From the NCBI GenBank assembly GCA_025355505.1, contig JANXZM010000017.1, positions 62,001 through 126,000 on the forward strand: a DNA stretch of 64,000 bases, given 5' to 3'. The notes under the pieces are model-generated. The model was not told the DNA's origin, made no database searches, and saw only the letters and a program-made list of their open reading frames with translations. This document shows, one piece after another, positions 53,939 to 62,861 of the stretch; position 1 is the first letter of the stretch, and the number at the start of each line of letters is the position of its first letter. The DNA comes from Acidobacteriaceae bacterium. GTDB taxonomy: Bacteria; Acidobacteriota; Terriglobia; Terriglobales; Acidobacteriaceae. The translations under genes and the position numbers were made by a program.

Positions 53939-53963
53939 CAATATTCCCTCGGTCTCAATCCCT

Positions 53964-54047
53964 TGTCATCCTGAGCGAAGCGAAAGACCTATGCATCCTC
54001 TTGGCACGGACAAAATCCATAGTTCCTTCGCTTCGCTCAGGATGACA
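53964..54047. repeat. TGTCATCCTGAGCGAAGCG inverted repeat
   Basis: Perfect 19-base arms at 53964-53982 and 54029-54047, with a 46-base loop. This sequence is a widely dispersed intergenic repeat in soil bacteria. It lies between sdhA and the small membrane ORF and could form a hairpin in the operon mRNA. Confidence 0.85.
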
Positions 54048-54082
54048 GGCAGTTAAAGTCGTAAAACATTTATCTCGCCGCA

Positions 54083-55852
54083 TCAGTATTTCCTCGGCCG
54101 CGGAGGAATCAGCGATGCATCCACCGCTTCGAACTCGAACTTCGGCTCGTCCAAATCGGCCGCGAACGTTGCCTTGGTGGTCTTCATCCAGTTTGCATCG
54201 TCGCGGTCGGGAAAGTCCGGCTTGTAGTGCGAGCCGCGAGACTCGTCGCGCATGGCCGCTCCCTGCGCGATTACCCGCGACAGCTGCAACATGTTGTAAA
54301 GCTGGCGCGCGAAGGCGATGGTCGTATTCGCCCACTGCGAGCGATCGCTCATGTTGATCTTCTGGAAGCGATTGAGCAGGTCCACTACTTTGGTGTCCGC
54401 TGCCTCGCACTTTTTGTTGTAACGGATCACCGTGCAGTTTTCGGTCATCAGTGCGCCCAGTTCGCGCCAGAGCAGAAACGGATTCTCACTGCCGTCAGCT
54501 TTCATCAGCCCGGCATTGATTTCCTGCTGCCGCTTGCGCTCGGCGTCGAAATGGCCGTTGCCAGGTGCGGCTGGCAGACTTTTTGCGTACTGCATCGCAT
54601 TCGGGCCGGAGACAAAACCTCCAAAGATGCACGATACCAGCGAGTTTGCCCCCAGGCGATTTGCGCCATGGTATTGGTATTCCGCTTCGCCCGCCGCGAA
54701 GATGCCGGGGATATTCGTGGACTGTTTGTAATCGACCCAGAGGCCGCCCATGGTGTAGTGCACGCCCGGGAAAATCTTCATGGGTACGTCGCGCGGATCG
54801 TCGCCAACAAACTTCTCGTAAATTTCCAGGATGCCTTCGAGCTTGCGGTCAAGAGTCTTTCGGTCGATGTGCGTGAGGTCAAGATAAACCATCGGCTTGC
54901 CGTCGATGCCGAGGTTGTGCTCGTACACAACTTTGAAAATTGCACGCGTCGCAACATCCCGCGGCACCAGGTTGCCGTATTTCGGATACCACTCTTCAAG
55001 GAAGTACCAGCGGTCGCTTTCCGGGATGCTCTTGGGATCGCGTTTGTCCCCTAACGTTTTCGGAACCCAGACGCGCCCACCTTCTCCGCGCGCCGATTCC
55101 GACATGAGGCGCAGCTTGTCTTCGCCAGGAATACAGGTGGGATGCACCTGAATAAACTCGCCGTTCGCGTAATAACAGCCCTGCTGATAGAGCGCCGACT
55201 GCGCCGATCCCGTGCACACCACCGAATTGGTGGACTTGCCGAAGATCGCCCCACATCCGCCGGTCGCAACGATGATGGCGTCGGCAGGGAAGGTCCGCAC
55301 TTCCATGGTCCGCAAATCCATCGCGCAGATGCCGCGGCAGACGCGGTTTCCGTCCAGTACGGCGGAGAGAAATTCCCAGTGCTCGTACTTCTTCACCTTG
55401 CCTTCGGACTCGTAGCGGCGCACCTGCTCGTCAAGCGCGTAAAGTAGTTGTTGGCCGGTCGTGGCTCCGGCGAACGCGGTGCGGTTGTAGAGCGTGCCAC
55501 CAAAACGGCGGAAATCGAGCAGACCTTCGGGAGTACGATTGAACGGAACGCCCATGCGGTCGAGCAGATCGATGATGCCCGGAGCGGCCTCACACATGGC
55601 CTTGACCGGCGGCTGGTTGGCGAGGAAGTCGCCGCCGTAAATCGTGTCGTCGAAGTGTTGCCAGGTGGAATCGCCTTCGCCCTTCAGGTTCTTGGCCGCG
55701 TTGATGCCGCCCTGCGCACAAACAGAGTGCGAGCGTTTTACGGGAACGATGGAAAACAGATCAACCTCACCGCCCATCTCGGCGATCTTGATGACGGCGG
55801 CGAGGCCTGCCAGACCCCCGCCCACTACGATGATTCTCGGAGTTGCTGCCAT
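54083..55852 (-). CDS. sdhA: succinate dehydrogenase flavoprotein subunit
   Basis: A 589-residue subunit oxidising succinate to fumarate. IIVVGGGLAGLAAVIKIAE is the FAD-binding site; the histidine in KRSHSVCAQGGINAAKN is the expected covalent FAD attachment; YHGANRLGANSL and GGLWVDYKQSTNIPGIFAAG are later signatures. The ATG at 55852 fits the family start; a frame from 55900 adds 16 residues. The preceding 61 bases to the sdhC stop contain no gene. Confidence 0.95.
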   Translation of the reverse strand: MAATPRIIVVGGGLAGLAAVIKIAEMGGEVDLFSIVPVKRSHSVCAQGGINAAKNLKGEGDSTWQHFDDTIYGGDFLANQPPVKAMCEAAPGIIDLLDRMGVPFNRTPEGLLDFRRFGGTLYNRTAFAGATTGQQLLYALDEQVRRYESEGKVKKYEHWEFLSAVLDGNRVCRGICAMDLRTMEVRTFPADAIIVATGGCGAIFGKSTNSVVCTGSAQSALYQQGCYYANGEFIQVHPTCIPGEDKLRLMSESARGEGGRVWVPKTLGDKRDPKSIPESDRWYFLEEWYPKYGNLVPRDVATRAIFKVVYEHNLGIDGKPMVYLDLTHIDRKTLDRKLEGILEIYEKFVGDDPRDVPMKIFPGVHYTMGGLWVDYKQSTNIPGIFAAGEAEYQYHGANRLGANSLVSCIFGGFVSGPNAMQYAKSLPAAPGNGHFDAERKRQQEINAGLMKADGSENPFLLWRELGALMTENCTVIRYNKKCEAADTKVVDLLNRFQKINMSDRSQWANTTIAFARQLYNMLQLSRVIAQGAAMRDESRGSHYKPDFPDRDDANWMKTTKATFAADLDEPKFEFEAVDASLIPPRPRKY

Positions 55853-55913
55853 GCTGTATGAATCCGATCTGCCGGGCGCGGCCCGGGCCTTCTCGCACAA
55901 TCTCGCACAATCT

Positions 55914-56654
55914 CTATCGCATTACGATGTTTTCCGCAGCATTCGAATCCGAAGGCTGGTACGGCACCCGCAGGAATCCGTACATGCTGGCCGCTCCGAT
56001 TGAAACCAGGCCGAGAGCGAGCGCCAGGCAGACATAGCCAAAGCGGCGGCGCGCCCTTTCGCCGGTTGTAATCCCCCACTTCGCGGCAAACAGCCACAGG
56101 CCGTAGCTGAAATGCCAGGAAGCGGCGATGATGCCCACCGCGTAGAAGGCGATCATCCATGGATTCTGTAATTCTGCCTGGACTTTCGCGAACGACTGCA
56201 TGGGATGCGTCGGCAGGTGCACGCCCGTGAAGCGCAGGGAGTAAGTGTGTTGCACCATGTAGATGAGCGCGACAATGCCGGTCCAGCGCTGCGAGGTGTA
56301 GAGCCAGTTACCAGTCCACGGGTAATCGGCGACGTTGGTTTCGCCTTGATACCAAATATAAATGCCGTAGAGGCCGTGGTAGAGGATAGGAATCCAGATG
56401 AAGAACAGCTCCAACAGAAAAACGAAGGGCAGGCTGTTCAAAAACTCGACTTGCTTTCCATAGGCCAGTGGGCCTTTGAAAGCTTCGGCGTTCGAGATGA
56501 AGTGTTCGAGGAGGAAGGCTCCAATGGGTACAACGCCACTCAGGGAATGCAGACGGCGCAGCAGAAACGAGATGCCCTCGCCGGCGCGCAGTGGAGCGAC
56601 ACCCGATTTGATCTTTGGAGCGGAAGCGACGGGACTGCCAGTTGACGCTACGAT
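55914..56654 (-). CDS. sdhC: succinate dehydrogenase cytochrome b subunit, apparent non-standard start codon
   Basis: A membrane anchor of the Bacillus b558 type, 246 residues from ATC 56654. The frame has no ATG, GTG or TTG between its upstream stop and a TTG at 56441, yet conserved SdhC sequence lies in between: FLLRRLHSLSGVVPIGAFLL (first haem/quinone-site helix) and EHFISNAEAFKGPLAYGKQ. An AGGAG stands five bases before the ATC, so initiation there is plausible. Later helices contain YHGLYGIYIWYQG, YMVQHTYSLRF and SWHFSYGLWLFA with haem-ligand histidines. First gene of the operon. Alternatively a single-base error or mutation turned ATG into ATC. Confidence 0.85.
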   Translation of the reverse strand: MVASTGSPVASAPKIKSGVAPLRAGEGISFLLRRLHSLSGVVPIGAFLLEHFISNAEAFKGPLAYGKQVEFLNSLPFVFLLELFFIWIPILYHGLYGIYIWYQGETNVADYPWTGNWLYTSQRWTGIVALIYMVQHTYSLRFTGVHLPTHPMQSFAKVQAELQNPWMIAFYAVGIIAASWHFSYGLWLFAAKWGITTGERARRRFGYVCLALALGLVSIGAASMYGFLRVPYQPSDSNAAENIVMR

Positions 56655-56888
56655 GACGGCTCCTTACGTGGTCCGATGTGCAAACTGGTTATTATCGTTT
56701 TGCGCGGGAAGGGAAGTCAAGGGAGAGATCAAGGAACGGGCTTTAGTTCCGGAGAAGCTCGAAACTAAAACTGCGAATGATACGTTTCTCAATCTGAAAA
56801 CACTATCCTCTCGACAGCATACGACCCTTTAAATCGCCCCGCGCAACAACGGTAGTCCGATGCTGAATGCTGAACTAAGGAACTTCCG

Positions 56889-57131
56889 ATGAACGGGCAA
56901 AATCATGTCTCGACCGCACCTGCACCTGCACCGGCACCGTTGACAGAATTTCAAGCCAACGGATTAGCCGCCTTTTCACACCTCGTCTACCGTGGCAACG
57001 GGACCGTCATCATTGCAGGAGCTCGCTTTCGGCAAGTATACGTATTTTCGCCGAAAGAGCCTGAACAATGGGTGGAGGCGGAAGATGTAGACGGGCTCTT
57101 GAGGACGGGGCTTTTTCTGATAAGGCGCTAG
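56889..57131 (+). CDS. small hypothetical protein
   Basis: An 80-residue protein with an Ala/Pro-repeat near the start (APAPAPAP) and a folded-looking remainder (NGTVIIAGARFRQVYVFSPK, VEDGLLRTGLF-like end). AAGGA lies 7-8 bases before the ATG. It is convergent with rdgB and their ends overlap by four bases. No family recognised; codon use looks ordinary for the region. Confidence 0.5.
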   Translation: MNGQNHVSTAPAPAPAPLTEFQANGLAAFSHLVYRGNGTVIIAGARFRQVYVFSPKEPEQWVEAEDVDGLLRTGLFLIRR

Positions 57132-57745
57132 GTTGTCCGAAACCACGCCAGGAATGAGCGAAAGGCTGCGCCACGATGGCTGTACTGTGCTTTCTCTTCC
57201 GCGCTCAATTCGGCAAAGCTTTTGCCAATCTGTGGAAAATAGAAAAGAGGATCGTAGCCGAATCCGTTCTTGCCCTTCGGCGTATCCAGAATGACGCCTT
57301 CCGCGGCGCCGCGGAAGGTGTGAACAGTCTGGCCGTCGCGGGCCACGGCCAGCACGCAGATGAAACGCGCGGTGCGCTTTTGTTCTAAAACGCTTTTTAG
57401 TTCGCGCAATACCCGCGCATTGTTGGCTTCGTCATCCGTGTTGCCCTCTGCCGTGTGCGGTTCGTCGGCGGCATAGCGCGCGGAATAAACGCCGGGTGCT
57501 CCACCGAGCGCGTCAATTTCCAGGCCGGAGTCGTCGGCGAGAACCAGTTCGCCGGAAACGGCCAGACTGTAGGACTCTGCTTTCTTGCGCGCGTTCTCCT
57601 CGAATGTAGCCCCATCTTCGACAACCTGGGGCAGAGAAGAAAAGTTTGGGATGCTCGCGATGGTGATGCCGAAGGGCGCGGCGGCGCCGGTGAAATCGCG
57701 AAGTTTTCCGGCGTTCGAGGTTGCCAGCAGGATTTGAAAGTGCAT
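57128..57745 (-). CDS. rdgB: XTP/dITP diphosphatase (HAM1/RdgB family)
   Basis: A 205-residue housecleaning enzyme that hydrolyses non-canonical purine triphosphates (ITP, XTP) to monophosphates. LLATSNAGKLRDF opens it, FEENARKKAESY and LADDSGLEIDALGGAPGVYSARYA carry the metal and active-site residues, and GKNGFGYDPLFYFPQIGKSFAEL the substrate signature. The usual length is about 197-205. Confidence 0.95.
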   Translation of the reverse strand: MHFQILLATSNAGKLRDFTGAAAPFGITIASIPNFSSLPQVVEDGATFEENARKKAESYSLAVSGELVLADDSGLEIDALGGAPGVYSARYAADEPHTAEGNTDDEANNARVLRELKSVLEQKRTARFICVLAVARDGQTVHTFRGAAEGVILDTPKGKNGFGYDPLFYFPQIGKSFAELSAEEKAQYSHRGAAFRSFLAWFRTT

Positions 57746-57764
57746 TTTTTCGACGCGTCTTTCT

Positions 57765-57840
57765 GTTGTCCTCTGGGTTCCCCTGGTTTAAACAAAAGAC
57801 CATCCCCACGGGGGACGCAGGGGTTCACAGGGATACACGG
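57765..57840. repeat. CACAGGGGACACAGGG-type repeat, paired copy
   Basis: Arms CTCTGGGTTCCCCTGG and GACGCAGGGGTTCACAGGG face each other across about 25 bases, in the gap between rdgB and the polytopic membrane gene. Confidence 0.6.
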
Positions 57841-57843
57841 AAA

Positions 57844-59607
57844 TTACGGATTGTGCCCTGGCTTGGTTTTGGGTTTTGTCACGATCCATGCCACGATCAG
57901 CAGACTGAAGCTTAGCAGTGAGACGATGTTTCCCACGAAGCGATCCGTCGTCCGGCGCAAGTGGATGCGCACATCGTTGTCTCCAACGGCAACCGGAATG
58001 ACCATCAGGCCGGTGACTTCCGTTGTCTGCGTTGCGGTGGACTTGCCATTTACGATGACGCCCCACGCCGGGTAGTTGAAAAGGCGCACGGTTAGATTCC
58101 GCGGTGCGGCAGCCTGAACCGTAAAGCGTTTTTCCGCCTGTGCCCACTCCAGCATCTTGCTTGCAACCGGCGCTCCCGCATCGTCGCTGACGCGCGGCAG
58201 ATTTTTGTTCAACTCGTAGGCGTCGGCTCCGGCTGGCACGTATTCGTCGGTACCCTCGTAGCCGGTGCCGTCAGCGACGGCGGCGCTCATCTCGCGAATG
58301 TCGCTCGCCGTGTCCCACCAAGGTGGCTGGATGCGGTAGCCGGCAAGGATAACCGTCGCCAGCAGCACGGCAGACGCCAGCAAGCGCGGGGTCCAGCGTT
58401 TGGCGGCCAGCGTCAAAAGCATGGCCAAAGCGGCGTTCATGCACAGCAGCCAGCGGAAGGGAAGTTGGACGAAGCGGAACTTGGGCAAGTGTTGCCAGAG
58501 CAAATTACTCACGGGAAGCATGAGGAGCGCACTGACGGCGCCCCACGCGGAGAGTGGCATCCATGGGCTGTGGTAAGCCGCCACTCCAGTCGCGCTGGGC
58601 GCGACCGGACAGCCGAGGGCGGCTGTCGCTACGCGCCTCTTCCGCCAGTGGCGCGAAAACCAGATCGCGAATGCGAGGACGCCAATTTCCGCCAGTGCTA
58701 CGGTCGACACCAGAAGATTGAAGCGGTTGTGATCGGGATCGGCAATGGTGGTCAAAAGGAAATTTTCCTGCGGACGGACTCCCGGCGAGAGCACTTCGCT
58801 GAGGTTGATCCATCCCTGTTCGTAGATTGCCGGGAGCAGATAAAACGAGGCGAGGCCGGCTCCCATAAGCATCGCCAGCGCCGTCCGGACCAGCGGCCGC
58901 CAGATGTGCGGACCCCAGGATCGTTCACGCACGGCCCCAATTCCGGCGAAGACCAACGTCAGCCCAGCCGCTGAGTAGTGGATCATCACCGCCGCCGGTG
59001 CGTTTGTCAGCCAGCCTGCGGCCAGCGTGAGACTCAACCACAACGTCGGGCGAACGCCAGACCCGCAAGTTTCTTCGAGGTCTGCGGAATTAGGCGGGCC
59101 AGAAGCCGTCTGGTTGAGCCGCAGCAGACAAAGCAGCAGGAGGGGCAGCAGTGCCGCGGCCAGCAATTCTGCGTATGCGCTCCGCCAATAAACGATCAAC
59201 AAGTGGTAGGGATTCAGCGCATAGAACACGGCCGCAAACAACGCGTCCGGGGCCGGGAGCCACTCGCGGGCGAGTCGGTACATGGCCGCTCCGGCAAGCG
59301 TGAGCACAATCCAGCAATACGCACCCGGCACCATCTTCCAGGGCAGAGCCGCTCCGAGAGTGGCGCCCAGAACCCAGGAAGCGGGCGGATAAAACAGGAA
59401 GCGAGCCTCGCCATATCCCCAGTGCGCCAGCGCCGCCCAGCGCGGATATGCGATGCCGTGCTTCCATTGGCCGAAAACTTCCATCCACGAAAACATGTGA
59501 AACTCGAAATCATGCCCGGAGGGGCTGCCCCAGCAAAAAAATGGAGTGATGGCCAGCAGGCAGATGCCAGCTAGCAGCAACCCACGCGAGATCGGGCTTC
59601 TGAGCAA
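57844..59607 (-). CDS. polytopic membrane protein, GT-C-like/PTPS-related domain
   Basis: A 587-residue protein with a dozen or so hydrophobic helices and a soluble C-terminal region (about 450-560). GHDFEFHMFSWMEVFGQWKH (residues 31-50) is a loop typical of the bacterial family named '6-pyruvoyl-tetrahydropterin synthase-related', thought to be membrane glycosyltransferases with an Asp/Glu-rich first loop. The hydrophobic spacing supports that. Substrate and lipid carrier unknown. Repeat elements flank it on both sides, and it is probably a single-gene unit. Confidence 0.7.
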   Translation of the reverse strand: MLRSPISRGLLLAGICLLAITPFFCWGSPSGHDFEFHMFSWMEVFGQWKHGIAYPRWAALAHWGYGEARFLFYPPASWVLGATLGAALPWKMVPGAYCWIVLTLAGAAMYRLAREWLPAPDALFAAVFYALNPYHLLIVYWRSAYAELLAAALLPLLLLCLLRLNQTASGPPNSADLEETCGSGVRPTLWLSLTLAAGWLTNAPAAVMIHYSAAGLTLVFAGIGAVRERSWGPHIWRPLVRTALAMLMGAGLASFYLLPAIYEQGWINLSEVLSPGVRPQENFLLTTIADPDHNRFNLLVSTVALAEIGVLAFAIWFSRHWRKRRVATAALGCPVAPSATGVAAYHSPWMPLSAWGAVSALLMLPVSNLLWQHLPKFRFVQLPFRWLLCMNAALAMLLTLAAKRWTPRLLASAVLLATVILAGYRIQPPWWDTASDIREMSAAVADGTGYEGTDEYVPAGADAYELNKNLPRVSDDAGAPVASKMLEWAQAEKRFTVQAAAPRNLTVRLFNYPAWGVIVNGKSTATQTTEVTGLMVIPVAVGDNDVRIHLRRTTDRFVGNIVSLLSFSLLIVAWIVTKPKTKPGHNP

Positions 59608-59910
59608 TTTGCGCTTTCCTTGATTTCCCGTAGAGACGCGGCTTGCCCCGTCTCTACAGGAAGAGCAATTCTATTGCATCGGGAAATTCTCGGAAAATTA
59701 ACCGCGGCGAAATTATTTTGGAGGAGGTGTTGAGGTACTCTGCCATCAACGAGTTGGAACCGACCACCGGGGACTGGGCCGACACTAAAGACGGGGTGTC
59801 GATCTGGTCCCCGGTTGTTTGCGGAAATTGTTTTTGCCGGGATCAGTGCGGTATTGGGCGAACCCCGATTGCCTGGCTTCTATTGGCGGAAGTTTACTGG
59901 CTGGCTTTTA
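59608..59910. other. 303-base gap before the REC-PilZ gene
   Basis: Contains one GTAGAGACG-type repeat. A plus-strand frame (about 59643-59918) has a GGAGGAGG inside it and a Cys motif (GNCFCRDQCG), but no convincing start, no family and an end overlapping the PilZ gene; I do not call it. Confidence 0.4.
59630..59658. repeat. GTAGAGACG-type repeat, short copy
   Basis: The segment from GTAGAGACGCGGCTTGCC to GTCTCTAC is a near-palindrome with GTAGAGAC/GTCTCTAC ends, just upstream of the polytopic membrane gene start. Confidence 0.75.
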
Positions 59911-61044
59911 TTAGCTGACGCTCGCCGGAGTGCGCTGGCGGTGCAGTTCGGCGAGAAACGCTTCTTCGTCCAGCGCCTTTCCCGTTCGCAGCAATTCCAG
60001 CAGTGGATCCTCCGCCTCGGTCCCGGCACCGCTGCTCTGGCTTAGGTCAACCGCGTTAGCGACAAGAGAACGAGGAAAAGTTTCCAGTTGCGGAGTAGCG
60101 CCGGGTTGGCCGGTGAGAAACTCAATGAACTCGCCAACGCTTTTGCGCTGATCTTCTGTGCGGGCTGGGAATTCTATGCCCATGCCACGTCCGGGATGCA
60201 TGACCCGGACCAATCCTTCGGTGTGAATCTCCATCCCAGCAGCACGCAGGCACAGGTCGACCGCTGAGGACTGAGGGAATGGAGATTCAGTCTGCACATA
60301 GCAGCCGCCCAGGCTAAGGTCCGTCAGTTTACATTGGCTGCCCCCGTCGGCTTCTTCGGGCAAAGCATCGTCCGAACGGGCTGCTAGCCACTCGCCCAGT
60401 TCTTCGCGCATCTTGGCGTCCATATCGAGAAAGCGCAGGCCAGTTTGGCCGTTGGCGGTACTCCAGGCAACTGCCGCCTCACCTTCAATGCCACCTCCGC
60501 CGTCGGGAAGCTCAAAGGAGACTTGAACCATGGCTGCGGATGGAAGTGGCTTGGATGCCAGCACATCCATGCCGCCCGTACTCAGGTCGAGCAGGATGCC
60601 TTCCACATTGCTCTCGTCCAGGCGGATCGAAACCGCCGCCTGCACAGCCACACGCAACGATTGCCGCCTTTCACGTTTCAGCAGTGCCGTGGCGGCGCGC
60701 AGCGTGTTTTGAGCCTGCTCGTGTGTGATGGGCTTGGTCAGGATGAAATGAGCTCCCGCGCCAAGGATCGAGCGGATCTGCGAGACATCGTGTAGCAAGG
60801 CAACGGTGACGGGCGGATTACGGTCGGAGCCGGCGGGGCGCCGACAAGCTTCCAGCAGCAGAGACGCCGTTTCGGGATCATCGAAATCCACGATGACCAG
60901 ATCGAAGCGCTCCTCCGCCAGTCGCGTCACGGCGACATCGGCTGCGTTCGTCCGATCAACCGCAACCCCAAACTGCGCCAGCACCTGAATCAGTGTTTCC
61001 GCAGTCAGGTCATCCTTTGACACTAGCAATGCCTGCAATATCAT
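59911..61044 (-). CDS. response-regulator receiver protein with two PilZ domains
   Basis: A 377-residue protein: REC-like domain (1-120; LVIVDF holds the probable phospho-acceptor Asp and LTKPI the lysine), a first PilZ (about 128-225; RRQSLRVAV as the RxxxR-type arm and DLSTGGMDV), and a second PilZ-like domain (about 235-325; TDLSLGGCYVQ). PilZ domains bind cyclic di-GMP. The second lacks a clear RxxxR arm, so it may not bind. The C-terminal 50 residues are acidic and unstructured-looking. Likely couples c-di-GMP to motility or pili. Confidence 0.85.
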   Translation of the reverse strand: MILQALLVSKDDLTAETLIQVLAQFGVAVDRTNAADVAVTRLAEERFDLVIVDFDDPETASLLLEACRRPAGSDRNPPVTVALLHDVSQIRSILGAGAHFILTKPITHEQAQNTLRAATALLKRERRQSLRVAVQAAVSIRLDESNVEGILLDLSTGGMDVLASKPLPSAAMVQVSFELPDGGGGIEGEAAVAWSTANGQTGLRFLDMDAKMREELGEWLAARSDDALPEEADGGSQCKLTDLSLGGCYVQTESPFPQSSAVDLCLRAAGMEIHTEGLVRVMHPGRGMGIEFPARTEDQRKSVGEFIEFLTGQPGATPQLETFPRSLVANAVDLSQSSGAGTEAEDPLLELLRTGKALDEEAFLAELHRQRTPASVS

Positions 61045-61091
61045 GGAACCGAGGCCCTCCCGCCTCGCGCTTTGCCTCCACGGTCCGGCTT

Positions 61092-61346
61092 CTACGGCCA
61101 GCGCGGAGTTACGCTACGTCCTGGCTTGGACGCCGACGATTGAGCGCTGGCCTTGGCAGCCATCGCATTGGAGTTTTCGTCGTCCACTTCCGCCAGTACT
61201 ACGCTATCGTCCTCGTTGTCATTTTCGGCAAGCAAGGGCGCGACTTCGCGCAGTTTCTCGGCAGCCCCCTGCAACAGCTCGATCTGCTTGCCAAGCTGTG
61301 CGTACTGCCCCTGCTTACGGCGCAAAACCTCATGGATATCCTTCAT
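61092..61346 (-). CDS. small coiled-coil protein
   Basis: An 84-residue, charged protein: residues 1-42 (MKDIHEVLRRKQGQYAQLGK onward) are strongly helical with heptad-like leucines, the rest is acidic and Ser/Ala-rich. Similar short proteins starting MKDIHEVLRRKE are frequent in Acidobacteria. It lies 47 bases upstream of the REC-PilZ gene, so the two are probably co-transcribed and may be functionally linked. Confidence 0.65.
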   Translation of the reverse strand: MKDIHEVLRRKQGQYAQLGKQIELLQGAAEKLREVAPLLAENDNEDDSVVLAEVDDENSNAMAAKASAQSSASKPGRSVTPRWP

Positions 61347-61560
61347 ACATCCCCCTGCGCCTGACTGTAAGTTTGGACAAGGGTAAGGTCAACCGCAAAG
61401 GCATCGTGGGTCGTTACCGCAGTAACCGACGGAAATTCCACCCCATCGGATTCAATGTGGTGGGTCGCGTCAAGGCAAAGCCAAGTACTCCAAGCAGTGC
61501 ACACTGTCCTGAGGAGGGTCCGGTGATGGCCATCAAGCCGATTGGATAGCCTTTGCTCAA

Positions 61561-61596
61561 AATCAAAAGCCCCGCCTTTCGGCGAGGCTTTTGATT
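61561..61596. terminator. terminator hairpin downstream of the PEP-CTERM gene
   Basis: Arms AATCAAAAGCC-x-CGCC and GGCG-x-GGCTTTTGATT around a TTTC loop. The outer A/T-rich stem makes T-runs on both strands. Confidence 0.75.
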
Positions 61597-61622
61597 GTTC
61601 TGGGCAAACCAATAAATCTAAG

Positions 61623-62231
61623 TTATGCCCCGATCAGCTTCCGACGGAACATCCCAGCGATACCCACAAGTCCTGTTCCGAGAAGGCCCAAAGTTCCGGG
61701 TTCCGGGACGGTAAGGTTCGTGTTACCGATACGGATGTGCCCGATACCCCCGGTAATCTGGGAGGTAGTAGTGAATATGGTCTGGCTAGTCGTTCCACTT
61801 ACGATACGACCGTCAGACAGCGTGCCTTGAATGGTTCCGCTCAGAGTGTAGATCCTGCTGCCGCCCTGGCCCACGCTGTCGAGAGTCCAAAGAACCGGAC
61901 CCACGAAGCTGCCGGCGAAGATCACTGTGTGGTGTCCCTGTGCCCAGTTGCCAATGCCGGTCACGACAAACGACGAGCCCGTGGCCGAAAACGTCCCGCC
62001 GTTCAAGATCGAGCCGCTGGTCAGAGCGCCGGTCGAAAAGCTCACCGACCCCAAAGAGTGTCCCGCAAGAGCTGTTATGCCGTTAAAACTCTTCAGTTGC
62101 GATTGCACCGAAGTGATGCCCGCATTCGAAATCGAAATCGAGCCATACTGATTGGTGAGATCAATTCCGTTCGCCCAGGCGGCAATCGGCAACGCCAATG
62201 CCAGCAACGTTAAAAATACCACTCGCCTCAT
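61623..62231 (-). CDS. PEP-CTERM sorting domain protein
   Basis: A 202-residue protein with a signal peptide (1-20, AWANG) and a C-terminal PEP-CTERM signal: VPEPGTLGLLGTGLVGIAGM with basic RRK end, recognised by an exosortase. The middle (21-175) is Gly/Ser/Thr-rich and probably beta-structured. Such proteins are processed at the outer surface, often as extracellular-matrix components. No exosortase gene is in this window. Confidence 0.85.
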   Translation of the reverse strand: MRRVVFLTLLALALPIAAWANGIDLTNQYGSISISNAGITSVQSQLKSFNGITALAGHSLGSVSFSTGALTSGSILNGGTFSATGSSFVVTGIGNWAQGHHTVIFAGSFVGPVLWTLDSVGQGGSRIYTLSGTIQGTLSDGRIVSGTTSQTIFTTTSQITGGIGHIRIGNTNLTVPEPGTLGLLGTGLVGIAGMFRRKLIGA

Positions 62232-62861
62232 TTTAATTCCCTCCCGTTTTTTTATTCCAAAAATTCACCTTGAACTTTACGTCCAAGGTATAGGTCGCCT
62301 GCTGCTCTTAGTGCACTTGTCGTTCCAAAACCACTGAAGGCTGGTTGTTGTTGTTTATCAACAGCTTGCAGTCATTTCCCGTGCTTGTTTCCGGTCTTGA
62401 TACTACAAATTGCTGCACACTAGAGACATTCATCTTCTCTAGTTCGTCCACAGCATCAGCCCCGCGTTCGATCAGGCCGATTATGAAGTGGAACGACCAT
62501 AGGTTCGGAGACGGCAGGGGAAATCTCGCCCGAAAACCTTAACCTGGGCGACCGCTTCCGGAACCTGGGTGCGACTGGAAAGTAACCAGTCGTAAGGTGA
62601 CTCATGTTACCACGGACCCACCCCTTGGCAACTGGCCCGTTGGTGCCATCCAGTCGCTCAATAGTGGGTTTCTGCGCCCGTGCCGGTTGCCTTATCTTTA
62701 GGGGTGAGCAGTTCTGGGGGAGGGCTGTTCGGGCGTCCCGTGATCCTTTGGATCCGGGGCGCTTCTTAATTTGGGGGCTTTCCCAGCAAGCCCCAAGTTT
62801 CCACAGGCTTGCTTGCCGGTGCTTACTACGAATTACCTGTCAGGATCGCCTGAGAGCCTCG
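62232..62861. other. 630-base gap between the PEP-CTERM and Gfo/Idh genes
   Basis: No gene or recognised RNA. Minor structure: an imperfect direct repeat AACCTGGGYG at 62541 and 62562 (21-base period) and a hairpin CGACTGG/CCAGTCG (62572-62592). A plus-strand frame crossing into the Gfo/Idh gene is a shadow. Confidence 0.4.

Noticed and set aside
59643-59918. Plus-strand frame of 91 codons with a GNCFCRDQCG motif
   Set aside because: It has no convincing start, reads out of a repeat, overlaps the PilZ gene end and matches no family I know.
61343-61612. Open frames on both strands between the coiled-coil and PEP-CTERM genes
   Set aside because: They read through the terminator hairpin and have no ribosome site; an RNA element was considered, but no riboswitch consensus could be matched.
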